Source: Chlorogloeopsis fritschii PCC 6912 (lineage in GTDB: Bacteria; Cyanobacteriota; Cyanobacteriia; Cyanobacteriales; Nostocaceae). Taken from it: DNA of 62,172 bases. The stretch spans positions 1-62,172 of the forward strand of contig NZ_AJLN01000140.1 in assembly GCF_000317285.1 (NCBI RefSeq). The letters are read 5' to 3'. Position 1 is the first letter of the stretch. Each line of letters begins with the position of its first letter. Shown in pieces: positions 34,393 through 43,500 of this stretch. A program made the position numbers and the translations under genes. The notes under the pieces were generated by a model. That model worked only from the letters and a program-made list of their open reading frames with translations, searched no databases and was not told the origin of the DNA.

Positions 34393-34604
34393 CTAATCCT
34401 GATATGGATTGTCCAATTTATCTACAAAGACATTGTAGGAAAATGGCAAACGACCGGGATTCAAACGCGGTTCGGATTCATGCAATTCCCCTGTTTTTGG
34501 AATAAATAGGCGATCGCTTTTACCTAAGCTATCGATGAATCTGGGAAGAGAATACACATAAATACTTTTACCCTTCCCAAGTAGATAATCAAGCTGTTTA
34601 GTTA
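34393..34604 (-). pseudogene. C-terminal relic of an unidentified gene
   Basis: On the minus strand, after the ene-reductase stop and in another frame, 60-odd codons read LDYLLGKGKSIYVYSLPRF, IDSLGKSDRLFIPKTGELHE, SEPRLNPGRLPFSYNVFVD and KLDNPYQD before a TAG at 34393-34395. It is strongly protein-like but has no start, and a stop interrupts the frame just inside the neighbouring gene. It is probably the tail of a gene whose front was removed when the ene-reductase gene came to lie next to it. Confidence 0.5.
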
Positions 34605-35702
34605 ACGCAGTTGCTGTAGTTCAAACGTTGGGTAATCGGTATAACCTTTCTCTGTTCCCCCATAAAAAGTCGATGGATCGGGCTGATTCAGAGGTGCATT
34701 AAGAGCAAAGCGTTGCGGTAAATCTGGATTGGCTATAAACAGTCTGCCAAATGACACTAAATCTGCTTCTCCTCTTGCCAAGACAGTATTGCCTTTTTCT
34801 AAGGTATAGTCTCCGTTAACCATCAATGTACCTTTGTAGCGTTCTCGGATGTGACTGGTAGGTACGATTGTTCCGCCATGTCTGATATCTGCCTCTGTTG
34901 CCTCATAGATATGCAAATATGCCAAATCAAATTGATTGAGTGCTTCTGCTGCGTAACCAAATGTCGCTAGGGGATTGGAGTCAGACATATCATTAAAGGT
35001 TCCACTAGGAGAAAGGCGTACTCCTACTCGCTTCGCACCCCAAACACCAGTTACTGCTTCTGTTATCTCCAACAGCAATCGGGCACGATTTTCTATCGAA
35101 CCCCCGTACTCATCTGTACGGTGATTAGTACCATCGCGGAGAAATTGATCGATTAAATAACCATTGGCACCATGAATTTCTACGCCATCAAATCCGGCGG
35201 CTAGGGCATTTTCTGCACCCCGGCGGTACTGTTCCACTATCCCTGGAATTTCTTCGGTTTCTAGAGCACGAGGTGTGACAAAGGGTTTCATCCCCTCATA
35301 TGTTGAAGCTTGCCCTTGGGCTGGAATAGCAGAAGGTGCTACAGGTAAGGCTCCGTCTGGTTGCAAATCTGGGTGAGAAATGCGCCCTACGTGCCACAGT
35401 TGCAGGTAAATTCTTCCTCCCTGCTGATGCACAGCATTTGTAACTAGCTTCCATCCTGCTATTTGTTCGGGTGAATGAATACCTGGTGTAAAAGGATATC
35501 CTTGTCCTTGGGGTGAAACTTGAGTGGCTTCAGAAATAATTAGTCCTGCGGATGCACGTTGAGCGTAGTATTCTGCATTGAGTTCGTTGGGTACGTTGCC
35601 TTTACCTGCACGGTTGCGGGTAAGGGGAGCCATCACAATGCGGTTGTTTAGTTCGATGTCGCCAAGTTTGTAGGGAGTAAATAAATTAATGTCAGTGTTC
35701 AT
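34602..35702 (-). CDS. Alkene reductase, Old Yellow Enzyme family
   Basis: 366 residues, standard OYE length. FMN-barrel motifs LNNRIVMAPLTRNRA, LWHVGRISH, EIHGANGYLIDQFLRDGTNH (with the substrate-binding His-Asn pair altered to HGAN as is usual), and the C-terminal FGRLFIANPDLPQR are present. These NAD(P)H enzymes reduce activated C=C bonds, nitro compounds and quinones in the cytosol. Its neighbours, a YfcG-type GST and thioredoxin, suggest an electrophile-detoxification cluster. It ends against a gene relic. Confidence 0.93.
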   Translation of the reverse strand: MNTDINLFTPYKLGDIELNNRIVMAPLTRNRAGKGNVPNELNAEYYAQRASAGLIISEATQVSPQGQGYPFTPGIHSPEQIAGWKLVTNAVHQQGGRIYLQLWHVGRISHPDLQPDGALPVAPSAIPAQGQASTYEGMKPFVTPRALETEEIPGIVEQYRRGAENALAAGFDGVEIHGANGYLIDQFLRDGTNHRTDEYGGSIENRARLLLEITEAVTGVWGAKRVGVRLSPSGTFNDMSDSNPLATFGYAAEALNQFDLAYLHIYEATEADIRHGGTIVPTSHIRERYKGTLMVNGDYTLEKGNTVLARGEADLVSFGRLFIANPDLPQRFALNAPLNQPDPSTFYGGTEKGYTDYPTFELQQLR

Positions 35703-35774
35703 AGTTGATTGCCAAAAAATTTACTTTTGATTTAGATGGAAGTGAGTACTTGCAATATTGAGCAGGTGAAACAA

Positions 35775-35833
35775 GTTCGTAGTAAGGACTTTAGTCCTTT
35801 ACTCTAAGAGCGCGTGCATCGCTTACTACGAAC
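35775..35833. repeat. Inverted-repeat element between ene-reductase and GST genes
   Basis: Perfect 12-bp ends GTTCGTAGTAAG (35775-35786) and CTTACTACGAAC (35822-35833) enclose a second hairpin (AGGACT TT AGTCCT, 35785-35798). No target duplication is visible. The layout resembles small dispersed palindromic elements of Nostocales. Confidence 0.7.
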
Positions 35834-35877
35834 AATTCAAAACTTATGCGATAGACTACTATCCCCAATCGCCTTTA

Positions 35878-36579
35878 TTAACGTTTCACTGTATTCGCCG
35901 ATTGGTTAAACAACAATTCTCGTGATTTTTCGGGATCGAGCGCCTGATTTTTGAATGCTTCTGCTTTTTCATAGGCGCGGATTGTTGCCGGACGTGCTTT
36001 AATTGCCTCAAACCAACGCTTAAGGTTGGGAAAATCATCTAAATTTTGCCCTTGGCGCTCATGAGGTACAAGCCACGGATAAGCGGCGATATCGGCAATT
36101 GAATAATTATTACCAGCCACAAATTCGCGATCGCTCAGTCGTTTGTTCAGTACAGCGTACAATCGCCCTGTCTCGTTCACATAGCGGTTGATGGCATAAG
36201 GGATTTTTTCAGGCGCATATTGGCTGAAGTGGTGGTTCTGCCCCGCCATTGGCCCTAAGCCTCCCATTTGCCAAAATAACCATTGGAGAACTTCTACGCG
36301 TTCTCGTGTGTTGCTTGGAATCAGCTTGCCTGTTTTTTCTGCTAAATACAGCAAAATTGCACCAGACTCGAAAACTGAAATTGGTTCGCTCCCATCAGCA
36401 GGTTCTTTGTCAAGAATTGCAGGGATGCGATTGTTGGGTGAAATCTTGAGAAATTCTGGCTTAAATTGGTCGCCTGCACCAATATTTACGGGAATAATGG
36501 TGTAGGGAAGTTCGGCTTCCTCAAGGAACATTGTAATTTTGTGACCGTTAGGCGTTGTCCAGTAGTAGAGTTCTATCAT
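35878..36579 (-). CDS. Glutathione S-transferase, YfcG/Nu-class-like
   Basis: 233 residues from ATG 36577-36579 with AGGAG upstream. The thioredoxin-fold half begins MIELYYWTTPNGHKITMFLE with the TPNGHK motif of YfcG-type disulfide-bond reductases, followed by NIGAGDQFKPEFLKISPNNR and the glutathione-binding FESGAILLYLAEK. The helical C-terminal half has SIADIAAYPW. Such enzymes reduce disulfides or conjugate electrophiles with glutathione. It probably shares a transcript with the ene-reductase downstream, interrupted by a 59-bp inverted-repeat element. Confidence 0.9.
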   Translation of the reverse strand: MIELYYWTTPNGHKITMFLEEAELPYTIIPVNIGAGDQFKPEFLKISPNNRIPAILDKEPADGSEPISVFESGAILLYLAEKTGKLIPSNTRERVEVLQWLFWQMGGLGPMAGQNHHFSQYAPEKIPYAINRYVNETGRLYAVLNKRLSDREFVAGNNYSIADIAAYPWLVPHERQGQNLDDFPNLKRWFEAIKARPATIRAYEKAEAFKNQALDPEKSRELLFNQSANTVKR

Positions 36580-36617
36580 GGATTTTTCTCCTGATTTTTT
36601 AAAAGAATTACTCTGGC

Positions 36618-36776
36618 CTAAACTATTGAGCGCACAACACCACAATCTGCCCGCAAAGCAGCACGGTTAGTGGCTACTGATGTACCCTCTTGCACTAGCA
36701 TTTGGGCAATTGCAAAACCAATTCCTGCGGTTGAGCCGCTTACCAGCGCAGATTTATTATCTAGTTTTAAGTCCAT
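36618..36776 (-). pseudogene. Short-chain dehydrogenase collapsed by an in-frame internal deletion
   Basis: 52 codons from ATG 36774-36776 to TAG 36618-36620 with no frame break. The first part (LDNKSALVSGSTAGIGFAIA) is the SDR nucleotide-binding start, TGxxxGIG-like. The second part (ATNRAALRADCGVVRSIV) is the typical SDR C-terminus (usually ATNGAALRVDGGVVRSI). About 200 residues between them, including the Tyr-Lys catalytic site, are missing. It lies just upstream of the GST gene on the same strand. Confidence 0.75.
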
Positions 36777-36954
36777 ACCAAGGAAAGAAGAAGAAATAGA
36801 GCAACAAGGGTAAATTTGATTTGGTTAGTTCATGCTTTACACTTGTTGCTTCTGTGTTACAACTTCAGTAGAACAGGTAAGTTACGTACCCACCTTAGTT
36901 TCAAACTAGGTAGTCATGTGAGACATCACACAACGAGGAAATCAAAACTATCTT

Positions 36955-36982
36955 TCCTAGTCCCTAGCCCCTAGCCCCTATT
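36955..36982. repeat. STRR-type repeat beside trxA
   Basis: CTAGTCC/CTAGCCC heptamers ending 1-2 bp before the 3' end of trxA. Confidence 0.7.
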
Positions 36983-36983
36983 T

Positions 36984-37310
36984 TCAAGACAGATGCTGTG
37001 CTAGAGTTTTAGCTAAGGTTGTTTTTGGTACTGCACCCACAACCGTATCGACTTGCCGCCCACCTTTAAACACCATCAGTGTGGGAATGCTACGAATCCC
37101 GTAATGACTGGCAACAGTGGGATTTTGATCTGTGTTCAGTTTCACCACTTTTACCTGTCCTACGTACTCGGTAGCCACCTCATCCACCACCGGAGCCACC
37201 ATGCGACAAGGGCCACACCACGGTGCCCAAAAGTCTACCAATACCGGAACTTCGCTTTCGAGGACTTCTTGTTTGAACGTGGCTTCTGTCACATTCGTAA
37301 CGGATGACAT
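36984..37310 (-). CDS. trxA2: Thioredoxin (TrxA2-like)
   Basis: 108 residues with the active site WCGPC (C32, C35) and the cis-Pro in RSIPTLMVF. It reduces protein disulfides in the cytosol. It is divergent from an ArsR-type gene matching RexT, and in Anabaena the same divergent pair exists, with RexT repressing trxA2 and hydrogen peroxide relieving repression. The gene name follows from that context. The 77-bp gap between the two genes holds a palindromic operator candidate. Confidence 0.88.
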   Translation of the reverse strand: MSSVTNVTEATFKQEVLESEVPVLVDFWAPWCGPCRMVAPVVDEVATEYVGQVKVVKLNTDQNPTVASHYGIRSIPTLMVFKGGRQVDTVVGAVPKTTLAKTLAQHLS

Positions 37311-37334
37311 ATTTGCCCTCCCTTTATTCGTTAG

Positions 37335-37349
37335 TTCGATATAATCGAA
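37335..37349. promoter_or_regulatory. Candidate RexT operator between trxA2 and rexT
   Basis: 15-bp palindrome TTCGAT (37335-37340), ATA, ATCGAA (37344-37349) in the middle of the divergent 77-bp spacer, so binding could block both promoters. ArsR-family dimers usually bind such AT-rich dyads. Confidence 0.6.
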
Positions 37350-37387
37350 TAATTAAAATATAATCTACTTTATGAGATAATGCAAGT

Positions 37388-37726
37388 ATGAGATTCTTAT
37401 ATCACCCAGAGCGAAAAAATATTTATTTGACAGGAGTGTTGTATGCCTTAGGCGATCCTGTGCGGTTGGAGATTGTCCGGCAGTTAGCGGCTAAGGGAGA
37501 GCAATGCTGTGCTGATTTTGATTTTGCGATCGCCAAGTCTACTATGTCCAATCACTTTAAAATTTTAAGGGAGTCGGGCGTAGTGTGGACACGTAAAGAA
37601 GGGACACAACATATAAATTCTTTAAGGCGGGAAGATCTAGAGGTATTGTTTCCAGGGCTGTTGGATGTGGTTTTGCGATCGGCGCAACCATTGATGAGTC
37701 AAGAGTCAACAGTTATTAGTCATTAG
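37388..37726 (+). CDS. rexT: Redox-sensing ArsR-family repressor RexT
   Basis: 112 residues. The winged HTH recognition segment is KSTMSNHFKILRESGVV. Vicinal cysteines C40 and C41 (GEQCCADF) are the redox switch reported for RexT, which binds as a reduced dimer and leaves DNA when they form a disulfide. Divergence from trxA2 supports the name. The last residues (TVISH) are encoded by STRR heptamers, so the repeat reaches into the coding end. Confidence 0.88.
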   Translation: MRFLYHPERKNIYLTGVLYALGDPVRLEIVRQLAAKGEQCCADFDFAIAKSTMSNHFKILRESGVVWTRKEGTQHINSLRREDLEVLFPGLLDVVLRSAQPLMSQESTVISH

Positions 37727-37750
37727 TCATTGGTTATTGGTCATTAGTTA
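37714..37750. repeat. STRR-type repeat at the 3' end of rexT
   Basis: TTAGTCA/TTGGTCA/TTATTGG units that begin inside the last codons of rexT and continue past its stop. Confidence 0.7.
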
Positions 37751-37777
37751 ACACCAAGCACTATCCACTAACTACTG

Positions 37778-37880
37778 TACGTGAGGCAGCGCGCCCTTGC
37801 GGGTTAAGCGCGTTGTAGCGACTGCCGTGCGGGTTTAAAAGATAAATTGTCTGTTTCAACCGAAAGGTAATCAGCAAAAG
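37778..37880. repeat. Compound interspersed repeat (copy B)
   Basis: Carries GAGGCAGCGCG, GCGGGTTAAGCGCG, GTAGCGACTGCCGTGCGGGTTT (first 20 bases identical to copy A at 4951-5068) and then AAGATAAATTGTC, which in copy A is present in the opposite orientation. It is preceded by CTAACTACTGTACG, which in copy A is found inverted at the far end. Confidence 0.75.
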
Positions 37881-37901
37881 CCGCCCCTGCTATCCACTAT
37901 C

Positions 37902-38378
37902 CTACATATCTAACCGCATTTCATTATTTGGCAAGAAACCAAGACGCTCGTAGACTGGTTTGCCTGATGGCGAGGCGTGGAGGATTGCTCGCGTACAGGC
38001 GATCGCTTTGAGATACTCAATTGTCATGCTTGTAAGCTGTGTGGCAATTCCCTGACTGCGGTAAGGTGGCTCAACATAAACACCCCAAATATAACCATAT
38101 TTGCGGTAATCTTCCGTAAATGGCATAGGATAAAGACCAGCAAACAGTTGACAACTAGCAGAGCCGACTACTTTACCATCAAGCTCTGCAACAAAGGCTT
38201 TGTAGTATAAATCTTGACGAGCTTTGCTGATAAATTCAAGAATCACCTCTAGCCAGTTGGAGCGGATAAATTCAGCCGAAACGTTATTATCTCGCCATAA
38301 TTGATAAAAGTGTTGAGCAATTAGAGAATCTTCTTGGAGAGTGGCTTCCCGGAAATTAATATTTGGAAATGCTGACAT
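37902..38378 (-). CDS. GNAT family N-acetyltransferase
   Basis: 158 residues from ATG 38376-38378 (MSAFPNINFREATLQEDS). The acetyl-CoA loop is YRSQGIATQL (GNAT motif A, normally Q/RxxGxG/A), with the preceding strand YIWGVYVEPP and a C-terminal Y/ERLGFL, as expected. Substrate unknown. It is convergent with rexT across repeat DNA and divergent from the MFS gene. Confidence 0.88.
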   Translation of the reverse strand: MSAFPNINFREATLQEDSLIAQHFYQLWRDNNVSAEFIRSNWLEVILEFISKARQDLYYKAFVAELDGKVVGSASCQLFAGLYPMPFTEDYRKYGYIWGVYVEPPYRSQGIATQLTSMTIEYLKAIACTRAILHASPSGKPVYERLGFLPNNEMRLDM

Positions 38379-38503
38379 TAATTTAACACACACGGAGTTG
38401 CTTTCCGTTCTATTATTTTTATATCTCAAAAAGTATATATTTTTTTCCTACTCCCCAGGGCAGGCGCAAGGCACTGTCTTTACACCCTCTTTTCCCTCCT
38501 CTT

Positions 38504-40126
38504 ATGACCGCACCAGCAGTATCTACATCAATGTGGAATCCCCTGCGGCAGCCAGTATTTCGTGCTTTGTGGTTGGCATCGGCGGTATCAACTATTGGCA
38601 CCTGGATGCATGATGTTGGGGCAGCTTGGTTAATGACTACTTTGGCTCCTGACTCACCTTTTTTGGTAGCCCTCATGCAGGCAGCTGCGAGCTTGCCTTT
38701 TTTTTTACTAGCATTACCAGCTGGGGCGATCGCTGATGTGGTTGATCGTCGCAAGTTACTACTATGGACGCAAACTTGGATGTTGGTGGTAGCAACAGTA
38801 CTAGGATTATTAACCCTGGCGAATATCATCAATCCTTGGATACTTCTAGCGTTGACTTTTGCCTTGAGTATTGGCAGTTCCATTAATATGCCCGTATGGC
38901 AGGCTATTACTCCAGAATTGGTAGCACCAGATGATTTGCCGCAAGCCATAACTCTCAGCGGTATAGTAATCAATTTATCGCGCTCGATTGGCCCGGCTTT
39001 GGCAGGCATAATCATTGCCGCGGTTGGCACTGGAGCAGTTTTCCTGCTTAATGCTGCTTCTTTTATCGGGGTAATATTAGTAATATATCGCTGGCAGCGC
39101 ATACCTCATAGAAGCGCCTTACCTGCAGAACGGTTCTTGGGAGCCATGCAAGCCGGAATTCGTTACGTGCGTTATGCTCCGCCTTTACAGGCTGTGTTGA
39201 TTCGCACATCAGCCTATATTTTCTTTGCCAGCGCCTTATTTGCTCTGTTGCCACTATTGGGACGACAAGAATTACAGTTAGATGCACTAGGGTATGGTAT
39301 TATACTTGGTTTTTGGGGCATTGGTGGCTTGAGCGGAGCCTTTATTTTACCCAAGCTGAGGCAACGGCTCTCTATTGATCAACTCGTTGCCTTATCATCT
39401 TTGCTGATGGGAGTAATGATGCTGGTGCTTGCTTACCTCCGTAATGTTCCCCTAGTGTGTGCCTTGATGATGCTAGTGGGAATTGCTTCCCTCAGCGTGA
39501 TGGTGAGTTTGAGTGTAGCAGCACAAACAGCCGTTCCCACATGGGTGCGAGCACGAGCTTTAGCCGTGCAATTGCTAGTTTTTCAAGGAAGCTTGACTTT
39601 GGGCAGTTTGTTATGGGGTACAGTCGCCCAAAACACAAGTATTTCAATTGCCCTTGATAGTGCTAGCGTCGGTTTGATGATTGCTGCAATATTGACAGCC
39701 CGTTATCGCCTTCGCTGTGCCGAAAAATTAGACTTGCGCTCATCTTTGCACTGGGATCAACCAGCGATCGCTTTTGAACCTTGCCCAAATGACGGCCCGG
39801 TTCTAATTACCCTAGAGTATCGCATCGACCCAGTCAACGCCGACGAGTTTACCAAAGCTATGAAGACGCTGAGAACAATTCGTCTACGTGATGGCGCAAT
39901 TTATTGGGGCTTGTATCAAGATTTATCCGATCCTGGTCGATTTGTAGAAACTGCGGTTGTAGAATCTTGGGCGGAACACAAGCGACAATTTGAGCGAGTA
40001 ACTCATACAGATAAGATCATAGAGGAACGTGTCCGTGCTTTTCATATAGGCGATGAACCACCAAAACTGTCACAAATGATATATGCAAATTACACAGATG
40101 GGAAGGGTTTTCAGCAACCATGCTAA
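38504..40126 (+). CDS. MFS exporter (MFS_3/EntS-like) fused to a C-terminal ABM-like domain
   Basis: 540 residues. About twelve membrane helices occupy residues 15-400, with FRALWLASAVSTIGTWMHDV and an A-loop DVVDRRKLLL between helices 2 and 3, as in enterobactin-exporter-type MFS_3 proteins. Residues about 430-530 (VLITLEYRIDPVNADEFTKA, RDGAIYWGLYQDLSDPGRFV, VESWAEHKRQFERVT) form a soluble dimeric alpha+beta domain related to antibiotic-biosynthesis monooxygenases. The family exports siderophores and other small molecules. Start ATG 38504 is clear. It is divergent from the GNAT gene. Confidence 0.9.
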   Translation: MTAPAVSTSMWNPLRQPVFRALWLASAVSTIGTWMHDVGAAWLMTTLAPDSPFLVALMQAAASLPFFLLALPAGAIADVVDRRKLLLWTQTWMLVVATVLGLLTLANIINPWILLALTFALSIGSSINMPVWQAITPELVAPDDLPQAITLSGIVINLSRSIGPALAGIIIAAVGTGAVFLLNAASFIGVILVIYRWQRIPHRSALPAERFLGAMQAGIRYVRYAPPLQAVLIRTSAYIFFASALFALLPLLGRQELQLDALGYGIILGFWGIGGLSGAFILPKLRQRLSIDQLVALSSLLMGVMMLVLAYLRNVPLVCALMMLVGIASLSVMVSLSVAAQTAVPTWVRARALAVQLLVFQGSLTLGSLLWGTVAQNTSISIALDSASVGLMIAAILTARYRLRCAEKLDLRSSLHWDQPAIAFEPCPNDGPVLITLEYRIDPVNADEFTKAMKTLRTIRLRDGAIYWGLYQDLSDPGRFVETAVVESWAEHKRQFERVTHTDKIIEERVRAFHIGDEPPKLSQMIYANYTDGKGFQQPC

Positions 40127-40575
40127 TGTCTTTGGGTAGTTTATTTAAGAGAAAAATTATTGGTATTGATAGCAACTTTCTACATTTTTCCCCTACAGCA
40201 ATCTTGGATTAGGTTAATTTGTAATCCCTGGTGTATATATCGCCAAAGTTCTTTCCAATTTTAATTTACCAAAACAGAATTCAAAAGTCAGAAGTCAGAA
40301 GCCAGAATATTCTGAATTCACCAATTCTGAATTCTTCAAAACAGAAAAATAGCTACTTTTTGTGGGATGAAGTTGTACAACCAGTGATTACTGAAATAAT
40401 TTTCATGCGTCTAGCTCACCCGTTTGGGTGAATACGATCGCACCTAGAAGCATCTAACCTAAAAACAGGGACACTTTTAATTCTGCTGGCGGTAATGCAA
40501 AGACGGTAAAAACTGCCAAAATGCTCATAAATAACTTGTCCCAATTTATCAGTTGCTTATATATAGAGTCAAAAA
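40127..40575. other. Intergenic region with GTCAGAA-type repeats
   Basis: A heptamer run (AAGTCAGAAGTCAGAAGCCAG, written in part) at about 40285-40306 with complementary TTCTGAATTC copies to 40345 can form a stem. The rest is AT-rich. A HIP1-like GATCGCACC and short dyads near 40420 are seen. No gene is supported. Confidence 0.45.
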
Positions 40576-43500
40576 GTGGATGAAACTGTGAAAGCGCTGT
40601 ATACATCTGATTCTCAGTCAAGAGCATTGCCGCCACTGGAAAAAATTGCTGCTAATATACCGGGAATAATTTTTCAATTTCTACAGCAGCAAGATGGTTC
40701 TCAAAGAGTGGTTTATGTTAGCTCAGGCTGCCGAGAGTTGTACGAAATAGAACCAGAATTGGTACAAAAAGATTTTCAGGTGTTGTACAAACTTCTTCAT
40801 CCAGAAGATGTAAAAGCCTTTGCAGAATCGGTTAATAGTTCTTATCTTACAGGGGAGCCTTGGCGTTGGGAAGGTCGAATCGTGACTTTGAGCGGTAAAC
40901 TTAAATGGATTCAAGGTGCTTCCCGTCCAGAAAGACAACCTAACGGCGATACTATTTGGGATGGGCTGTTAATGGATATTACAGATCGGAAGCTAACAGA
41001 GGAAAAATTGCGAGAGAGTGAGGCACGCTATAAAGCAATTTTGGATGCTATTCCCGATCTGATGTTTCGCATTAGCCGTAATGGTGAATATTTAGACTGT
41101 AAAGATGAAGGTGCAAATGTCACCATTCCTAAAGCAGAAGTACTTGGCAAACGCGTACAGGATTTATTACCCCCGCACGTGGCTTTAATTTGCCAAGAGG
41201 CGATCGCTAAAACTTTGGATACTGAGAGTTTACAAACTTGCGAATACCAGCTGCCAACGCCTTTGGGAATGCGAGATTATGAGGCACGGTTGGTAAAAAG
41301 TGGTAAGGACGAAGTACTGGCAATTGTCCGAGATATTACTGAACGCAAACAAGCAGAACTCGCACAGCAAAGTCTCGCTCAAAAGTTTGCTAAAGCTTTT
41401 CGTTGCAGTCCTAATCCAATCACGATCAGTACGCTTCAAGAAGGACGCTACATAGAAGTTAACGATAGTTTTGTACAACTGAGCGGTTACGAACGCTCAG
41501 AAGCAATTGGTCGTACTGCTTTTGAATTGAATATTTGGGTGAATGAAAGCGATCGCACAAAACTATTACAAGAGTTACAGCTAAAAGGGGTAATTCGCAA
41601 TCAGGAATTTACATTTCGTAAAAAGTCTGGCGAGCTAATTCTAGTGCAAGTTTCCGCCGAAATCATTGACTTAGATGGAACTCCGTGTATACTTGCCATT
41701 AGTCAAGACATCACTGAACGCAAACAAGCAGAACTTGCTCTGAGAGAGTCTGAAGAAAAATTTTCTAAAGCCTTTCGTTCTAGTCCAATTCCAATTACTA
41801 TTCTCAAACTTAAAGATGGACGCTATGTTGATGTCAACGACGCCTTTCTGCAAATCACAGGTTTTCGCCGAGAAGAAGTAATTAGCCGTACTCCCGGCGA
41901 GCTAAATATTTATAAAAATCCTGACGATGGTGACAGAATTCAAAGTTTGTTACAACAGCAGGGATTTATTCGCAATCTAGAAACTGAATTTTATACTAAA
42001 TCAGGTGAGTCAAGAGTAGTGCTATTTTCTGCGGATATTATCACCCTTGGTGGCGAAGCTTGTATGCTTTGTGTCACCAATGATATTACTGAACGCAAGC
42101 ACGCAGAAGAATTATTACGCCTATCTTCTCAACGCGATCGCCTCTTGGCACAAACACTAGTACAAATTCGCAAATCACTCAATCTCGATCAAATTCTCCA
42201 AACTACTGTCAACGAAGTTCGGCAATTTTTACAGACAGATAGAGTATTTATTGCTGTTAATGATAGTCATGTCAAATCTAGAATTCTTGCTGAATCCGTC
42301 AATCCTAAATATCCATCAGTCTTGGGTTGGGAAACAGATGAAGCGATTTTGCAAGAATTGAAAACGCTACTAATGAACGATAAAGTGCGTGTAGTTGAAG
42401 ATATTACCCAAATGGTAGTGTCTCCCAAGCTAGCAGCACTCTATCAAAAATTCCAAACAAGGGCTACCTTAGCTGTACCAATCATGCTCGGCAAGGAATT
42501 TTTTGGGGCATTAATTGCAAACTCTTGCGGCAAACCACGTCATTGGCAACCAATGGAAATAGATTTGCTCCAGCAAATGTCAGAGCAACTGAGCATCGCC
42601 ATTCAACAAGCACAACTTTACCAAAAATTAGAACAACTGAACACAAATTTAGAACATCAGGTAGAAGAGCGTACTGCGCAGTTACGACAAAAAATGCAAG
42701 AGTTGCAAGAAATCCATCGAGTTAAAGATGTGGTGTTGCACACAGTTTCCCATGATTTGCGGACTTCTGTGATGGGCAATTTGATGGTGCTGCAGAACCT
42801 GCTCAATCAGGGATTAGGGACTAGGGACTGGGGACTAGGGGCTAGGAAGAGGACGCGGGGACGCGGGGACGCGGGAAATGAAGAGGACGCGGGGACATGG
42901 AGACACCCAGACAAGGGGAATGTAAATGAAAATTTCTCCCCCACTCCCCCCCTCTCCCCACGCCAGGTGCTACAACGGAGGGAACCTCGCAGTCGCCTGC
43001 GGAGGGAAACCCTCCCGCAGCGCTGCTCGCAACGCACTGGCTCCTCTCCCAATCCTCCCCTTTCTTCTATTCCCGTTCCTAGTTCAATTATTGAGCGGAT
43101 GATTGAGGGTAACGATCGCCAACTGCGGATGATTGACTCTTTGCTAGAAATTCATTCTAGTGAATCACAGGGAATTATTCTGCATCGAGAACCAGTCAAA
43201 TTTAACAAACTCACAGAGGTAATTCTCAAAGATGTGGAGCCAATGCTCAAGCAGAACCAAGCTTCTTGCCACAAATTGCTTCCTCAAGATTTACCGTTAG
43301 TTTTTGCCGATCCATTACAGTTACAGAAAGTATTTGTGAATTTGTTTACTCACAGCTTGCAAAAGAATCCACCAGGAGTAAAACTAAAACTTTCTGCCAA
43401 AGTGGAAGCAGAAATGATTCGCTGTACCATTCAAGATAACGGTACTCCCCTCAATAAGCTAGAGTGCGATCGCCTGTTCGATTTATATGTACGCGAGCCG

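Noticed and set aside
35775-35833. Inverted-repeat element as a MITE with target duplication
   Set aside because: The ends match perfectly but the flanks show no duplication, so transposition is not supported; listed only as a repeat.
38419-39102. Long minus-strand frame opposite the MFS gene
   Set aside because: It is antisense to a well-supported transporter and has no recognisable motifs or ribosome site.
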